Shown here: one piece after another, positions 11,986 to 21,581 of the stretch
Layout: the number at the start of each line of letters is the position of its first letter
Position numbering within the stretch: position 1 is the stretch's first letter
Assembly (NCBI GenBank): GCA_012295275.1
Contig: CM022666.1
Coordinates: 1,778,616 to 1,811,115, forward strand
Length of the DNA stretch: 32,500 nucleotides
Source of the DNA: Chrysomallon squamiferum
Taxonomy: Eukaryota > Mollusca > Gastropoda > Neomphalida > Peltospiridae
Reading direction: 5' to 3'
Notes under the pieces: model-generated
Told to the model about the DNA's origin: nothing
Seen by the model: only the letters and a program-made list of their open reading frames with translations
Database searches by the model: none
Position numbers and translations under genes: made by a program

Positions 11986-12453
11986 AACTGATGTAAGAAC
12001 AGAACCAAACGATATCCTTCCTTTTCTTCTTCTTTATTTTTTATATTTTTATTTTATTTTTATTTATGTTTCCAAGCCTAAACGTCACATTTTTAAAAGC
12101 AAACCCTTCCTCTTGTGAAGCCGTAATATATTCCAAACAACCAATTTTGTTCTTTCGTTTGACAATGTGTGTTTATTTTCGTACGTAACACTTGGGTCTG
12201 GCGAAGCGACAATAAAACAACAAGTGAAGACAAGGCGTTTAGAAAGTAGCATGTCACCCGGGTTGTCGCTTCCAGCGCTGTGTGTGTTTTTTTGTGTGTT
12301 TGGAAAAAAAAAAAAAAAAGAGGTCAGAACAACTTGACAGCAGAACTCGTGAACGTCTGGTGTCACTCTTATTTGTTTTGACATTCCATGACGTTCATTT
12401 TTGTAATGCGAATAACATTAATTTTATTGTCTTGTTCTTGTTCTTGTTTTTCG

Positions 12454-12462
<9 letters not shown>
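11986..12462 (-). promoter_or_regulatory. Upstream region of the small type II gene
   Basis: Mostly unique sequence with a pure A run at 12305-12319. It is the likely promoter/5' UTR zone by position. I recognise no core element. A minus-strand open frame exists at 12085-12290 but shows no domain and no splice support. Confidence 0.3.
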
Positions 12463-12484
<22 letters not shown>

Positions 12485-12566
12485 ATTTTTTCTTATTAAG
12501 TTTATTATTTTTGTTGTTTTGGTTTTTGTTGTTGTTATTATTATTTTTATTATTATTTATTTTTTG

Positions 12567-12597
<31 letters not shown>

Positions 12598-12626
12598 TTC
12601 ATTCATTTTATTTATTTATTTTATTA

Positions 12627-12657
<31 letters not shown>

Positions 12658-12769
12658 TATTTTGGGGGGTGCGGATACCTTTTTTTCTTTTTTGGTGAAT
12701 TATTTTTATTTTATTTATCTTATTTTATTTATTTATTTATTTATTATTTCTATTTTCAAAATGTATTTA

Positions 12770-12836
<67 letters not shown>

Positions 12837-12840
12837 TTTG
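12463..12840. repeat. (TTTC)n and (TTA)n/(TTTA)n T-rich tract
   Basis: TTTC tetranucleotides at about 12459-12484, then ATT, TTTA and TTATTT repeats ending in about 60 bases of near-pure ATT at 12774-12836. On the minus strand this forms the simple-repeat tail of the SINE candidate next to it. Confidence 0.85.
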
Positions 12841-13025
12841 TTGTTCTTGTTTTTACTTTGACTTTGAAACTGTAATAAGCAAAGATGTCATAATCTCTTA
12901 TTTTTCTTATCAATTTGCATTCATTTAACTATCTCTAGTGGGCATAAAAAAAGAGCCTGCATTGAGAAGATTTGATCCTATGACCTGTCGCGTATATCAC
13001 CAGCACTGTAACCTACGTACATGAT
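12840..13025 (-). mobile_element. tRNA-derived SINE candidate
   Basis: Reading the minus strand from 13020, TAGGTTACAGTGCTGG (13001-13016) resembles a pol III A box. GATCAAATC (12969-12977) fits the B-box consensus GWTCRANNC about 39 nt further on, and T7 (12946-12952) follows. The body then ends with TGACATCTTTGCTTATTACA and TCAAAGTAAAA at 12851-12890, followed by an (AAT)n-type tail. The same 3' end recurs at 11186-11233. The tRNA part does not fold as an intact tRNA (weak T stem), so I call it SINE-like and not a tRNA gene. Confidence 0.5.
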
Positions 13026-13157
13026 CCTGCTCTCTCTCAGATAAAGAGAACAATGAGTTCCTTGTCTACACAGTCGTCGCAATTAATGACTGCTGCAAAT
13101 ATAATGTCACATATCACGTGGATTTCTGTTTTAAGAAATAATGTACAAGTATGTATA

Positions 13158-13247
<90 letters not shown>

Positions 13248-13567
13248 CATCTATCTACCTTAATACGTAATATATTCATTGAACATTAAGAACGGATATT
13301 TGCATTAAAATAAAAAAAAATTTTTATTTTATTTGTGACTTAACATAAAAAATGCATTCACACATACATACATACATACATACACAAACATACATACGAC
13401 CGATGCAACGACCAAAGCAATACAGAAATAAACGTGTTTCTCTTGCTAAAAATATATTTTCAGAGCTATGACGTCATCAACGTAATTTAAATCGGCACGT
13501 GCACAGCGTTCCGATATTGAAACATTAATCCTGCTTAATTTTTATTATAAGATTTTTGATACTTGTA
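13026..13567. other. Upstream flank of the plus-strand orphan gene with (CT)n
   Basis: Contains pure (CT)n at 13160-13240, an ACAT array at about 13362-13395, and GCACGTGC (E-box-like) near 13496. A plus-strand open frame at 13053-13148 ends at GTATGT in phase 0, which does not fit the downstream exon phase. Confidence 0.4.
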
Positions 13568-13598
13568 ATGGAAGTAGGATTGACGTTTTCCTGTGAAC
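13568..13598 (+). CDS. Orphan plus-strand gene, tentative exon 1
   Basis: ATGGAAGTAGG starts ten codons (MEVGLTFSCE) plus one base, ending at C/GTAAGT, a consensus donor in phase 1. The leftover C joins the GT that opens the next exon (14046) to make an Arg codon, so the frame is continuous. The exon is short and has no homology support. Its existence rests on the start context, the strong donor and the phase match. Confidence 0.4.
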
Positions 13599-13840
13599 GT
13601 AAGTAAAACGTTTTTAAAAAAAATCGCCTATTTTGCTTACAGAGGTAATATTCAGTTTCTCTTCTGAGTTCAGTTTGAACGCGAATAAACGCTGTCTTTT
13701 CAAATCTGACGAACGCCCTCCGAAAAACGCTGTACTGAGTATTTCTATTCTTGGAAGTTATTTTCGGAAATCTCCGGCAATTTCCGTTTCTTTAAGAATC
13801 CGCGAAATATATATGTGAAGATGTAGGTTTTATGATATAT

Positions 13841-13923
<83 letters not shown>

Positions 13924-14045
13924 CTCTGACACTTATACACATAACCGTAAACACACACTCTTGACTCAGTTCCTTGTGTGTGCACAAATAAATGCACGCA
14001 TGCACACACAAAATTACTCAAGCTAATTCCTTAAATTATTTTCAG
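13599..14045 (+). repeat. Intron 1 of the orphan gene with (CT)n
   Basis: Holds (CT)n at 13844-13920 and otherwise unique sequence. An open stretch at 13645-13818 follows a TTACAG, but it has no usable donor before its stop. Confidence 0.45.
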
Positions 14046-14140
14046 GTTGTATTTTATTTTATTCCGATGTTGAACAACAGCTGGATCCGTTGAAGACGTG
14101 GATAACTGAACTGAACACTGCAGTCAAAAGAGAAATGAAG
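14046..14140 (+). CDS. Orphan plus-strand gene, exon 2
   Basis: The acceptor TATTTTCAG ends at 14045, and the donor is AAG/GTATAG at 14141. The exon carries 2 bases plus 31 codons and ends in phase 0. The peptide includes DVEQQLDPLKTWITELNTA, which has an amphipathic helical look, and ends VKREMK. It joins directly to the next exon's DVKDPESIR. I do not recognise a family. Confidence 0.65.
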
Positions 14141-14164
14141 GTATAGTGATTAGAAGTAAACATA

Positions 14165-14196
<32 letters not shown>

Positions 14197-15440
14197 ATAA
14201 TAATTATAGTAATAGTAATAGCAGTAGTACTAGTAGTAATAATAATACTAGTTCTAATAGTAGTAGTAGTAGTACAAGTAGTAGTAATAGCACTAGTAGT
14301 AGTAATAATAGTATAAAGTACTATAATAATAGTAATAGTAGTAGTAGCAGTAGTAGTAGTAGTAATAGAAATACTAGTAATAGTATTAGTAGTTGTAATA
14401 GCAGTTGTGGTAGTAATAATAGTAGTAGCAGCAGTAGTTGTAGTAGTAATAGCAGCAGTAGTAGTAGTAGCAGTTGTAGTTGTAGCAGTATAGTAGTAAT
14501 AATAGTGATAGTAATAATAGTAGTAATAATAGTGATAGTAATAACAGTAGTAATAATTGTAGTTGTAATAATAGCAGTAGTTGTAGTAGTAGTAGCAGTA
14601 ATAGTAGTAACAGTAGTAGTAATAGTAGTAATAGTGGTAGTAGTAATTGTAGTAGTAGTAGAATTAGTAATAACTGGAGCAGTAGTACTGGCTGCGGGGT
14701 TTTGGTACTAGTAGTAGCGATAGTTATAGTTCAAGTAGCAGTAGTAGTAGCAACAGCAACAGCAATAGTAGTCGCACTGTAATAGCAACAGTAGTTGCAG
14801 TAGTCGTGGTATTGCTGTTCATAACAGAAGATACGACGATGATGATGATGATGATGCTATTAATCAAAATAATAGAAGTAATTATTATATTAAATATGAC
14901 GATGATGATAACGATGATGACAATGATGATGATGACATTATTTCTGTAATAGTGTAGACAGCCACACTAGGTATAATTAATTAGCTCGCGGTCACGTGAT
15001 TCTAAGCGGGTCAGGTTATTCTACGTTTGATTTATTCGCGACCTTGTCTGAAAGGGCGGAGACGCGGAAAAGGACACAAAGCAAGATTTATCGTGTTCCT
15101 GTTTTTGTTGATTCATTTTATTTTATTATTACTACTTTAATCTATTCTTATTTTATATTTATTTATTTGTTTATTTATTTTATTTTATTTTATTTTATTT
15201 TATTTTTTTTATTATTTATTATTATTATTAGTAATAGTAGTAGTAGTAGTTGTAGTAGTAGTTTTGTCTCTACGGCTAAATTGAAAAACAAATTTTTAAA
15301 TTACTCATTTTTAATGGCTAGAATATCCATTTTATAACAATTCCGATTCTTTTTTATTTTTTTATTTTTTAAATTTTTTTTATCTTCATTCCTTGAATAT
15401 GGTGAGAAGTAATAGTTATTATGTATCAGTAATAGTTATA

Positions 15441-15477
<37 letters not shown>

Positions 15478-15745
15478 GTGCAGCAGTAGTGCAAGCAGTA
15501 ATAACAGCAACAGTAGCAGTATTACTAATCGGAGTAATAGTACTAGAAGTACAGTGGCAGTAGTAGTGCTAATTGTAGTATCAGCAGCAGTAATGGTAGC
15601 AGTAAAAGTAGTAGTAGCAGCAGTAGTAACAGTAAAAGTAGTAGTAGCAGTAAAAGTAGTAGTAGCAGCAGCAACAACAAAAAGGTCAATTTTTCTTTCC
15701 ACATTTTAAAAAACAAAAATATATATTTTTGTTTTCGTCTGGCAG
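14141..15745 (+). repeat. Intron 2 of the orphan gene, long (TAG)n array
   Basis: About 600 bases of degenerate TAG/TAA/CAG triplets (14166-14770), (GAT)n at 14833-14855 and 14898-14935, a (TTTA)/(TTATT) zone at 15155-15225, and a second TAG/CAG array at about 15435-15675. Unique islands are at 14940-15150 and 15260-15430. The last AG before the true acceptor at 15745 lies about 60 bases upstream. Confidence 0.85.
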
Positions 15746-16108
15746 GACGTGAAAGACCCAGAATCAATCCGAATCCTCTTGTCGCTGAAGAAAGCCATCA
15801 GAGACGCGCACGGCATCCTCGACAACGTCACAACGAACCAACCGCTGAACGACGACGTCGACATCGACAGGGTCGCCCTGTTCAGGACGAAGTGCCGCGT
15901 CCTGCTCTACAAAGAACAGTACCAGCTGATGAAGGCGCTGTGGCCCACGGTTTGGTCCAAACAGCAGGTTTCCCCCGGCAAGACGAAAGCCAGGCGGTTG
16001 ATTGTGGCTCTGTGCGGGGTCTGCTCGTCTCTCGTGAAGAACCACCACGGGATGCAAGGCAGACAGCAGCAGCCATATCAGAAGAACGATTTTCTTTTGG
16101 GGAGATAA
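15746..16108 (+). CDS. Orphan plus-strand gene, terminal exon
   Basis: The acceptor TCGTCTGGCAG is followed by 120 codons and TAA (16106-16108). GC-rich third positions and lack of repeats set it clearly apart from the surrounding triplets, which supports real coding. The sequence is helical-looking and basic: LLSLKKAIRDAHGILDN, DRVALFRTKCRVLLYKEQYQ, then ALWPTVW, and a basic, Gln-rich C terminus. With exons 1 and 2 it gives 162 residues. No signal peptide or membrane segment is seen. Function is unknown. The protein may instead splice at CAGCAG/GTTTCC (near 15968) into an exon I did not find. Confidence 0.7.
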   Translation, partial: DVKDPESIRILLSLKKAIRDAHGILDNVTTNQPLNDDVDIDRVALFRTKCRVLLYKEQYQLMKALWPTVWSKQQVSPGKTKARRLIVALCGVCSSLVKNHHGMQGRQQQPYQKNDFLLGR

Positions 16109-16118
16109 CTGAAATCTG

Positions 16119-16277
16119 CATTTTTTTTTTTTTTTTTTTTTTTTTTTTGTATTTTTTTTTTAAAATTGTTATTGTTATTATTATTATGATTGTGATTATT
16201 ATTATGATTATTATTATTATTACTATTATTATTATTTTTTTATTATTATTATAATTTTATTATTTTATTATTATTAA

Positions 16278-16323
<46 letters not shown>

Positions 16324-16365
16324 ATTGTTATTATTATTTTTATTATTATTATTATTACTATTACT
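16119..16365. repeat. Poly-T and (TTA)n tract
   Basis: Poly-T at 16119-16148, T-rich DNA to about 16160, then ATT/ATG triplets, with a pure ATT run at about 16278-16320. It lies directly 3' of the orphan gene's stop. Confidence 0.9.
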
Positions 16366-16466
16366 GCATCTTATATGAAAGAGACATTATTATTATTTTT
16401 TATTTATTTTTCTCTCTCTTCCGTGAAAAAGTTAATAATTTTGCAGGCAAAACATTAAATGACACC

Positions 16467-16522
<56 letters not shown>

Positions 16523-17190
16523 GAACGTATGTGTGTGTATATATATATAGAAGAAGACGAACAAGAAGAAGAGGAAAAAGGTGAAGAAGAACAATTGTAA
16601 TAAGAACAAAGAAATATATCAAAGAGAACAACAACAAAAATAAAGAGACAGAACAATAAAAATTATATTTATTATATATAAAATATATAAACTATATATA
16701 TACATATATTTGATCTCGTAAAAAAGATTATTGCTACACACAAAAAAGATAAAAACTGCTATGCTTTATTGTACCAGTTATAAAAACAATCTTCAAGCTA
16801 ACGTTAGAAATATTAATGATTATATGTTGTGAATGATAAGTACATATATACACACACGCATACACATACACACATATACACATATATATACAATAATAAT
16901 AATATGTACTTATAAATTATTATTTTATTAGCGATCAAACTTTACAGATAAAAAAGCTATAACATAAAATGATACTACTGCAGTGATCGTGACGTCATAT
17001 CATAGATTTGTATGAAAAATTATATTTGGCTGAAAGGTTTGTTGACGAAATTACTGTAGAATGTTTTCATTATCCACAAGTTAAAACGAAGAATATGTTT
17101 GTAAACGAAAGCGATACCAATGTATATGTAATTATTATTTCTGAAAGAAATCCACTTCATTATGTTAATGAAGTACCATGATGACATCAT

Positions 17191-17191
<1 letters not shown>
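16366..17191. repeat. Intergenic stretch with (ATGT)n
   Basis: (TATG)n at 16469-16520 is the only long repeat. GAAGAA-rich sequence is at 16551-16590, AT/ACAC words at 16845-16900. One isolated GTGACGTCAT is at about 16989. The rest is A/T-rich with no gene seen. Confidence 0.6.
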
Positions 17192-17233
<42 letters not shown>

Positions 17234-17260
17234 CTTCTTCTTCTTCTTCTTCTTCTTCTG

Positions 17261-17337
<77 letters not shown>

Positions 17338-17346
17338 TTTATTTAT
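17192..17346. repeat. (TTG)n(TTC)n(TTA)n(TTTA)n compound array
   Basis: Successive blocks of TTG, TTC, ATT and TTTA units with sharp changes between them, typical of stepwise slippage and substitution. Confidence 0.92.
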
Positions 17347-17720
17347 TAAATATTTTAGTGTCATACTTTATTCTTAACAAAGATATAGATCTTTAGTTAC
17401 AAAATTAAATTCATGGAACAACAAAAAGTGCAAATTTAAGCTATTTGAAGGATAAAATATATTATCATTTATAAACAGAAAAACAAAATATCACTCGTAC
17501 ACTAAATAATATTCCAAGAGACATAAAAATTTAATATTATTTCTGTTTGTCATTTTAAAAAATAGTTATATCGTTCTGGTGACGATACAGTTTTCTGTAA
17601 AATGATTCAGAGTTTACAATGCACAGTTTTATAAATATGTTAAAAACATACAGAAACACACTTTCAACCTACTGATTTAATTTTTTCTCTAAACTTCCGA
17701 AAAACACATGAATTCGTGAT
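17347..17720. other. A/T-rich intergenic stretch between two convergent genes
   Basis: No repeat array or exon was seen. By position it contains the 3' ends of the convergent orphan gene and mucin-Ig-chitin-binding gene, but no clear polyadenylation hexamer was assigned. Confidence 0.4.
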
Positions 17721-18058
17721 GCGAAATATATTACATTGATATGACGTCATTACGTGACGTAATGAACACGCTAATAGCTTTATACAAACTTTATATTCGA
17801 TATAAACGGTATAACACTAATATGACGCAACAACTGCACCAAAACCTGTACATACAATCCTTATTCGATACAAAAAATATATCACATTCATAATGACGTC
17901 ACTACATGACGTAATGAACACGCTAATACTTTTTACATAAAAATGTATATTCGGTACAAAATATATAACACTAATATTACACTAAAACTTTCACATACAG
18001 TTCTTATTCGAAACAAAAAAATATATTACATTCATATAACGCCACTACATGACGTAAT
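17721..18058. repeat. Tandem ~145 bp repeat with TGACGTCA motifs in the 3' flank of the large gene
   Basis: Two full copies and a third partial one. AAATATATTACATTGAT (about 17724), ATATATCACATTCAT (about 17876) and ATATATTACATTCAT (about 18020) mark the starts. Each is followed by a CRE-like word (TGACGTCA at 17742-17749 and 17894-17901; degraded in the third copy), by TGACGTAAT, and in the two full copies by AACACGCTAATA. The partial copy stops at the large gene's TAA codon, so the array would be transcribed as 3' UTR. Confidence 0.75.
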
Positions 18059-18279
18059 TTAACGACTAAGCTTCCCTATGTCGCAGAACGCTAGAGTTTT
18101 ATTAAAGGTGCAAGGACCGTCCTGCAGTGTGAAGTACGTTCCACCAGGACAGGCCTGGGCAACAGCCATGTCGTTGATGCACCAGGAATAGGATGTACAG
18201 GATTCAAAAAGAGGTGTGTAGCTTCCCGTGATCTTTCCCACACACGTGAAAATATCACTGTCACGGCTAGCTTCTGTAC
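18059..18279 (-). CDS. Large gene, exon 9: C-terminal chitin-binding Peritrophin-A (CBM14) domain
   Basis: The acceptor TTTCCAAAG ends at 18280; entry is phase 1 and the stop TAA is at 18059-18061. The 72-residue peptide has six cysteines with spacing C-14-C-5-C-9-C-12-C-8-C, which fits the CBM14 pattern well. Markers include GSYTPLFESC, the aromatic YSWC and ACPGGTYF. CBM14 domains bind chitin in peritrophic matrix proteins and chitinases, through three disulfides. The protein ends 8 residues after the last cysteine, so this domain is the extreme tip of the ectodomain. Confidence 0.85.
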
Positions 18280-18779
18280 CTTTGGAAATAGAAGAGTTAT
18301 GTTATGCGTGTACTGTTTAAGGAATAATAATGAATAACTATTGTTATTATTAATCTGAAATTGTATGTGTGTGTGTGTGTGTGTGTATGTATATATATAT
18401 ATATATATAAGGGTAAAAGAAAAATGATATTAATAATTGTTATTATTGTTTCTGATATAATTTTTGTTATTATTTTTTATTTTATTATTATTATTAATGA
18501 AGGAAGGAAGAAAATCTTGCGAAATTTTCAAGTATTACGTATGATGTCAGTCGTTCTCTTAGAAATTGTCTATAATCTATGAAAATACGTCATCAAGATA
18601 GAGTGAAAATTTTAATTTTAATGATTCAGTAATAGGTGAAATAATATATGTCAAATAACCAGCTAAATTTCAGGTATATAATATATTTCGTGACATTTTC
18701 ATGATTATCCGTAATTCCTGAGTAAATCAGACATTACACCTAATAGTTGAAAAATGCAGGGATTGTGCATTTTCCCTGT

Positions 18780-18822
<43 letters not shown>

Positions 18823-19195
18823 GTGTCTCTGTGTGTGCGTAACAGAGAGCATATTTCAAAGTTTCACTTATCAAAATATTTGTAATGATACATAAGATAC
18901 ACCAATACCATATACACATAAATATACGTTATCTTAGTCTATCAAGTAATTTTATTATATGGTAAAACAGCTGATCGATAAGTTAAATAAAATCTAGATA
19001 TTAAAAATTAAACTAAACTGTTGGTAAATAAAACAAAATAACTGCAAAACGTTTATGTTAGTGAAATAAATACATTAAGCAAAAAATATTTAAAATGAAT
19101 ATCTATTTCAAATATCTCTTCAAAACTGTTAACTAAAATTTTACAAAAATGCAGGCAAAAAAAAAAACGGCAACTAAAAAGCACTATTATAAATT

Positions 19196-19227
<32 letters not shown>

Positions 19228-19649
19228 CACACCAAAGCGCGTGCTTATGTTAACACATTGGCACAAAGATGGCTGACGTTAATAACATACAAAGCGCAAA
19301 GCACGTTAAGCAAATACGTTTGAAAAATATCAATAACTCACAAAACTTTCCGTTTTCATTAAACTGAAAAAAACAACACAATAATAATAATACAATAAAT
19401 TTAGTATAAATTCGTTATTCCTTGTACGTTAGGTTCATGTGTATGTCACACATGCGTATACCAGTCTGTACGTAAGTGAGTGCATGTGTGTATGTGTGCT
19501 TACATACACACACACACACGCACTCACACACACAAATACGCAAACATATGTACACTGTACGTACACGAACAAAATAAACTGAAAAGAAATATTGAAATCT
19601 GACAGGTCAAAAGTAACGATAGCGAATTTTCACCAGGGAACAAACCAAC
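18280..19649 (-). other. Intron 8 of the large gene
   Basis: Contains (GT)n at 18365-18386, (AT)n at 18389-18408, (GT)n at 18783-18820, (CA)n at 19197-19231 and CA-rich words at 19505-19535. Otherwise A/T-rich, with no further exon seen. Confidence 0.6.
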
Positions 19650-19817
19650 CGTTAATCTGCGCATTTTTGGCCACGCACGTGTCTGTGATTTCGTCATAGC
19701 AGAGGTCACCTGGACAGCTTGAGGTCAAAATGATGCCAGGGATACAGGTAATATATAAGCGACAGTCGAATGGGTGTTGAAGTCGATGCATAGGCTGGTA
19801 TGAATCACAGATAGTGC
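19650..19817 (-). CDS. Large gene, exon 8: first chitin-binding Peritrophin-A (CBM14) domain
   Basis: The acceptor ACATTCCAG is followed by GC, completing a Gly codon begun by exon 7. Cysteines follow C-14-C-5-C-9-C-12-C, with the CBM14 landmarks HPFDC, YITC and SSCPGD. An extra Cys (DLCY) sits inside the C4-C5 interval, and the usual sixth Cys is missing unless exon 9 supplies it. I end the exon in phase 1 at AACG/GTTGGT because exon 9 needs phase 1, but this donor is weak. If it is not used the frame runs 5 more codons (WFVPW) to a TGA, giving a shorter protein with one chitin-binding domain. Confidence 0.75.
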
Positions 19818-20281
19818 CTGGAATGTTTGTAAATCTACATGGTAAAGTATTTTTCGTTGACGTAAAAAAACATGAGTGGTGCTGTTGTTGGTTTTTCTTG
19901 ACTGCGTGAAAGAGAGTTTAGCAATGCAAGGGAGGTAACTCGTATTAGACGGGAAAAGTAGTATGGGATAAGGTGGAATTTTCTTCGAAATATATTAATG
20001 AAAAACATTAAAAAAAAAATTATAATAAAATGACAGAACCGAGCAGAAAGAAAAGTCATAAAAGGTAGTATAATTAAAATGCTGATAAGGAAACAAAGAA
20101 AAAAGAAAAAGGAGGAAAAGGATGAGAAAAAAACGAAGAAAAAAAGAAGAAAAAACAAACAAAGAGTCGAAAAAAGAAGACACTAAAAAAAATTCTAAAA
20201 AAAATAAAATTAAATAAAAATAATAATAATAATAAAAATTTAAAGCAGAATAAACAAGCAGTATTAACCACCATTTCATAC
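19818..20281 (-). other. Intron 7 of the large gene
   Basis: A/G-rich on the plus strand (20090-20240: GAAAAAAG-type words and AAT triplets), hence T-rich on the coding strand before the exon 8 acceptor. No exon was seen. Confidence 0.6.
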
Positions 20282-20596
20282 CTGGCAGTACAAAAATGTC
20301 CTTGACCTCTGACACAGCGCTAGGCATTTCGGTTTCGCATCTGATCTCCGTGCCGTTCCAAGAGAGGTCAAAGGTCGTAGTTAGCTCCCTTTCCAGCGAC
20401 AGCGAACAGGTGTCGTTTTGAGCTAGGATTTCTTTGTCGCCTGCGAAACTATGCTCTGCAAAGGTTGCCTCCCCTGGCTGCTTCACAGACCAGTATATAC
20501 GTCCTTCCGGTTCCACAAGTCCGCTGCATCTCAGAGTAACTGTTTGGTTTTCCTGGATGTCCGTTCGTACGTCTATGTTAACTGGAGATGTGGGGA
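20282..20596 (-). CDS. Large gene, exon 7: second Ig-like domain
   Basis: The acceptor TCGTTTCAG ends at 20597, the donor is CCAG/GTATGA, and the exon is 105 codons, phase 1-1. The Ig signature is VTLRCSG (B strand), RIYWSV (C strand Trp), a leucine-rich E-strand region and GTEIRCETE (F-strand Cys). Potential N-glycosylation sites are ENQT, QNDT and WNGT. The exon-equals-domain layout matches Ig superfamily genes. The domain sits between another Ig exon and the chitin-binding exons. Confidence 0.85.
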
Positions 20597-20906
20597 CTGA
20601 AACGAAACAATTTGAAAGTTTACGTTTATAATAATAATAATATGGATAGTAATAATAGTAGTAATAGTAATGGTAACAGTAATAATTATAATAATAATAA
20701 TTATAATAATAGTAAAAATAATAATAATAATATGGGTAGTAATAACAGTAGTAATAGTAATGGTAATAATAATAATTATAATAATAACAGTAATAATAAT
20801 AATAGTAATAATAATAATAATAATAATAATATGGGTAGTAATAATAGTAGTAATAGTAATAGTAATAATAATAATTATAATAACAACAGTAATAATAATA
20901 ATAATA

Positions 20907-20954
<48 letters not shown>

Positions 20955-20995
20955 GTAGTAATAATAATAGTAATAATAATAATCTCTATACTTAC
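20597..20995 (-). repeat. Intron 6: (AAT)n array with ~95 bp higher-order copies
   Basis: Nearly the whole intron is AAT/AGT triplets. A longer unit starting ATATGG-TAGTAATAA recurs at about 20640, 20731 and 20829, with spacings near 91 and 98. This explains the poly-Tyr and poly-Asn frames that run through both neighbouring exons. Confidence 0.85.
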
Positions 20996-21316
20996 ACGTC
21001 AGGTCCACAGATCCTATAGACCTCACACCAGTATTCGCGATACAGAAATACGTTCCGATGTCAAGACAGGTTATGTTTTTGAAATCAACGTAGAAGTAAA
21101 ATGTGTCCGGTCCTGTCTGATTCCTGCCCGGAGTGATGTTCGGCAGAAACACGTTATTAGTTCCGGTGACGGCGAAACCGGAAACAGCCTTGAAGCCGGA
21201 GGTATTCGGACCTTTCCGGAAGAATCCGACCAACGCCCAGTTGGGTTCGCCGCTGAAGTAACAACCAAGTCGAGGACTGCTGTACAAGTCGGCTGTAATG
21301 TTGTCCATCAGAATCA
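20996..21316 (-). CDS. Large gene, exon 6: first Ig-like domain (V/I-type signature)
   Basis: The acceptor TATCTTCCAG ends at 21317, the donor is GACGT/GTAAGT, and the exon is 107 codons, phase 1-1. It contains RLGCYFSG (B-strand Cys) and, about 65 residues on, CLDIGTYFCIAN, the D-x-G-x-Y-x-C motif seen in V- and I-set Ig domains. An extra Cys precedes DIGTYFC. Several N-glycosylation sites are present (DNIT, PNTS, PNIT, RNQT, KNIT). The canonical Trp after the first Cys is not in the usual place (PNWALVGFF nearby), so the fold assignment relies on the second motif. Confidence 0.82.
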
Positions 21317-21343
21317 CTGGAAGATAAAAAAATACATATTTTA

Positions 21344-21415
<72 letters not shown>

Positions 21416-21581
21416 CCCCCCATCACACAGACATACACACATATATTTGAATACAGAGAGACAGACAAAACAAACAAACAAACGCAAAATAAGCTCAAAA
21501 ACACATACGGTCAGCCGAACGAAGGTAGATATATTAATTAGCACAACCTTTTAGAAAGTATGAGAATCTTAAAGTACTCAC
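21317..21581 (-). other. Intron 5 of the large gene with (CT)n
   Basis: (CT)n at about 21340-21412 followed by a C run. The rest is unique with ACA words. The donor CCAGTGG/GTGAGT is at the 21580-21582 border. Confidence 0.7.

Noticed and set aside
12085-12384. Minus-strand open frame upstream of the small type II gene
   Set aside because: No splice support and no domain; more likely 5' flank. The frame is partly sustained by a poly-A/T run.
12946-13016. A functional tRNA gene on the minus strand
   Set aside because: A- and B-box words are present but the T stem and acceptor stem do not pair well; treated as a SINE head instead.
13053-13148. Plus-strand frame MSSLSTQSSQLM ending at GTATGT, as a first exon of the orphan gene
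   Set aside because: It ends in phase 0, while the next exon at 14046 needs phase 1. It also overlaps the start of a microsatellite. The 13568-13598 exon fits better.
13633-13818. Possible plus-strand exon after TTTTGCTTACAG
   Set aside because: Open for about 60 codons but no usable donor before the stop, and no domain or clear codon bias.
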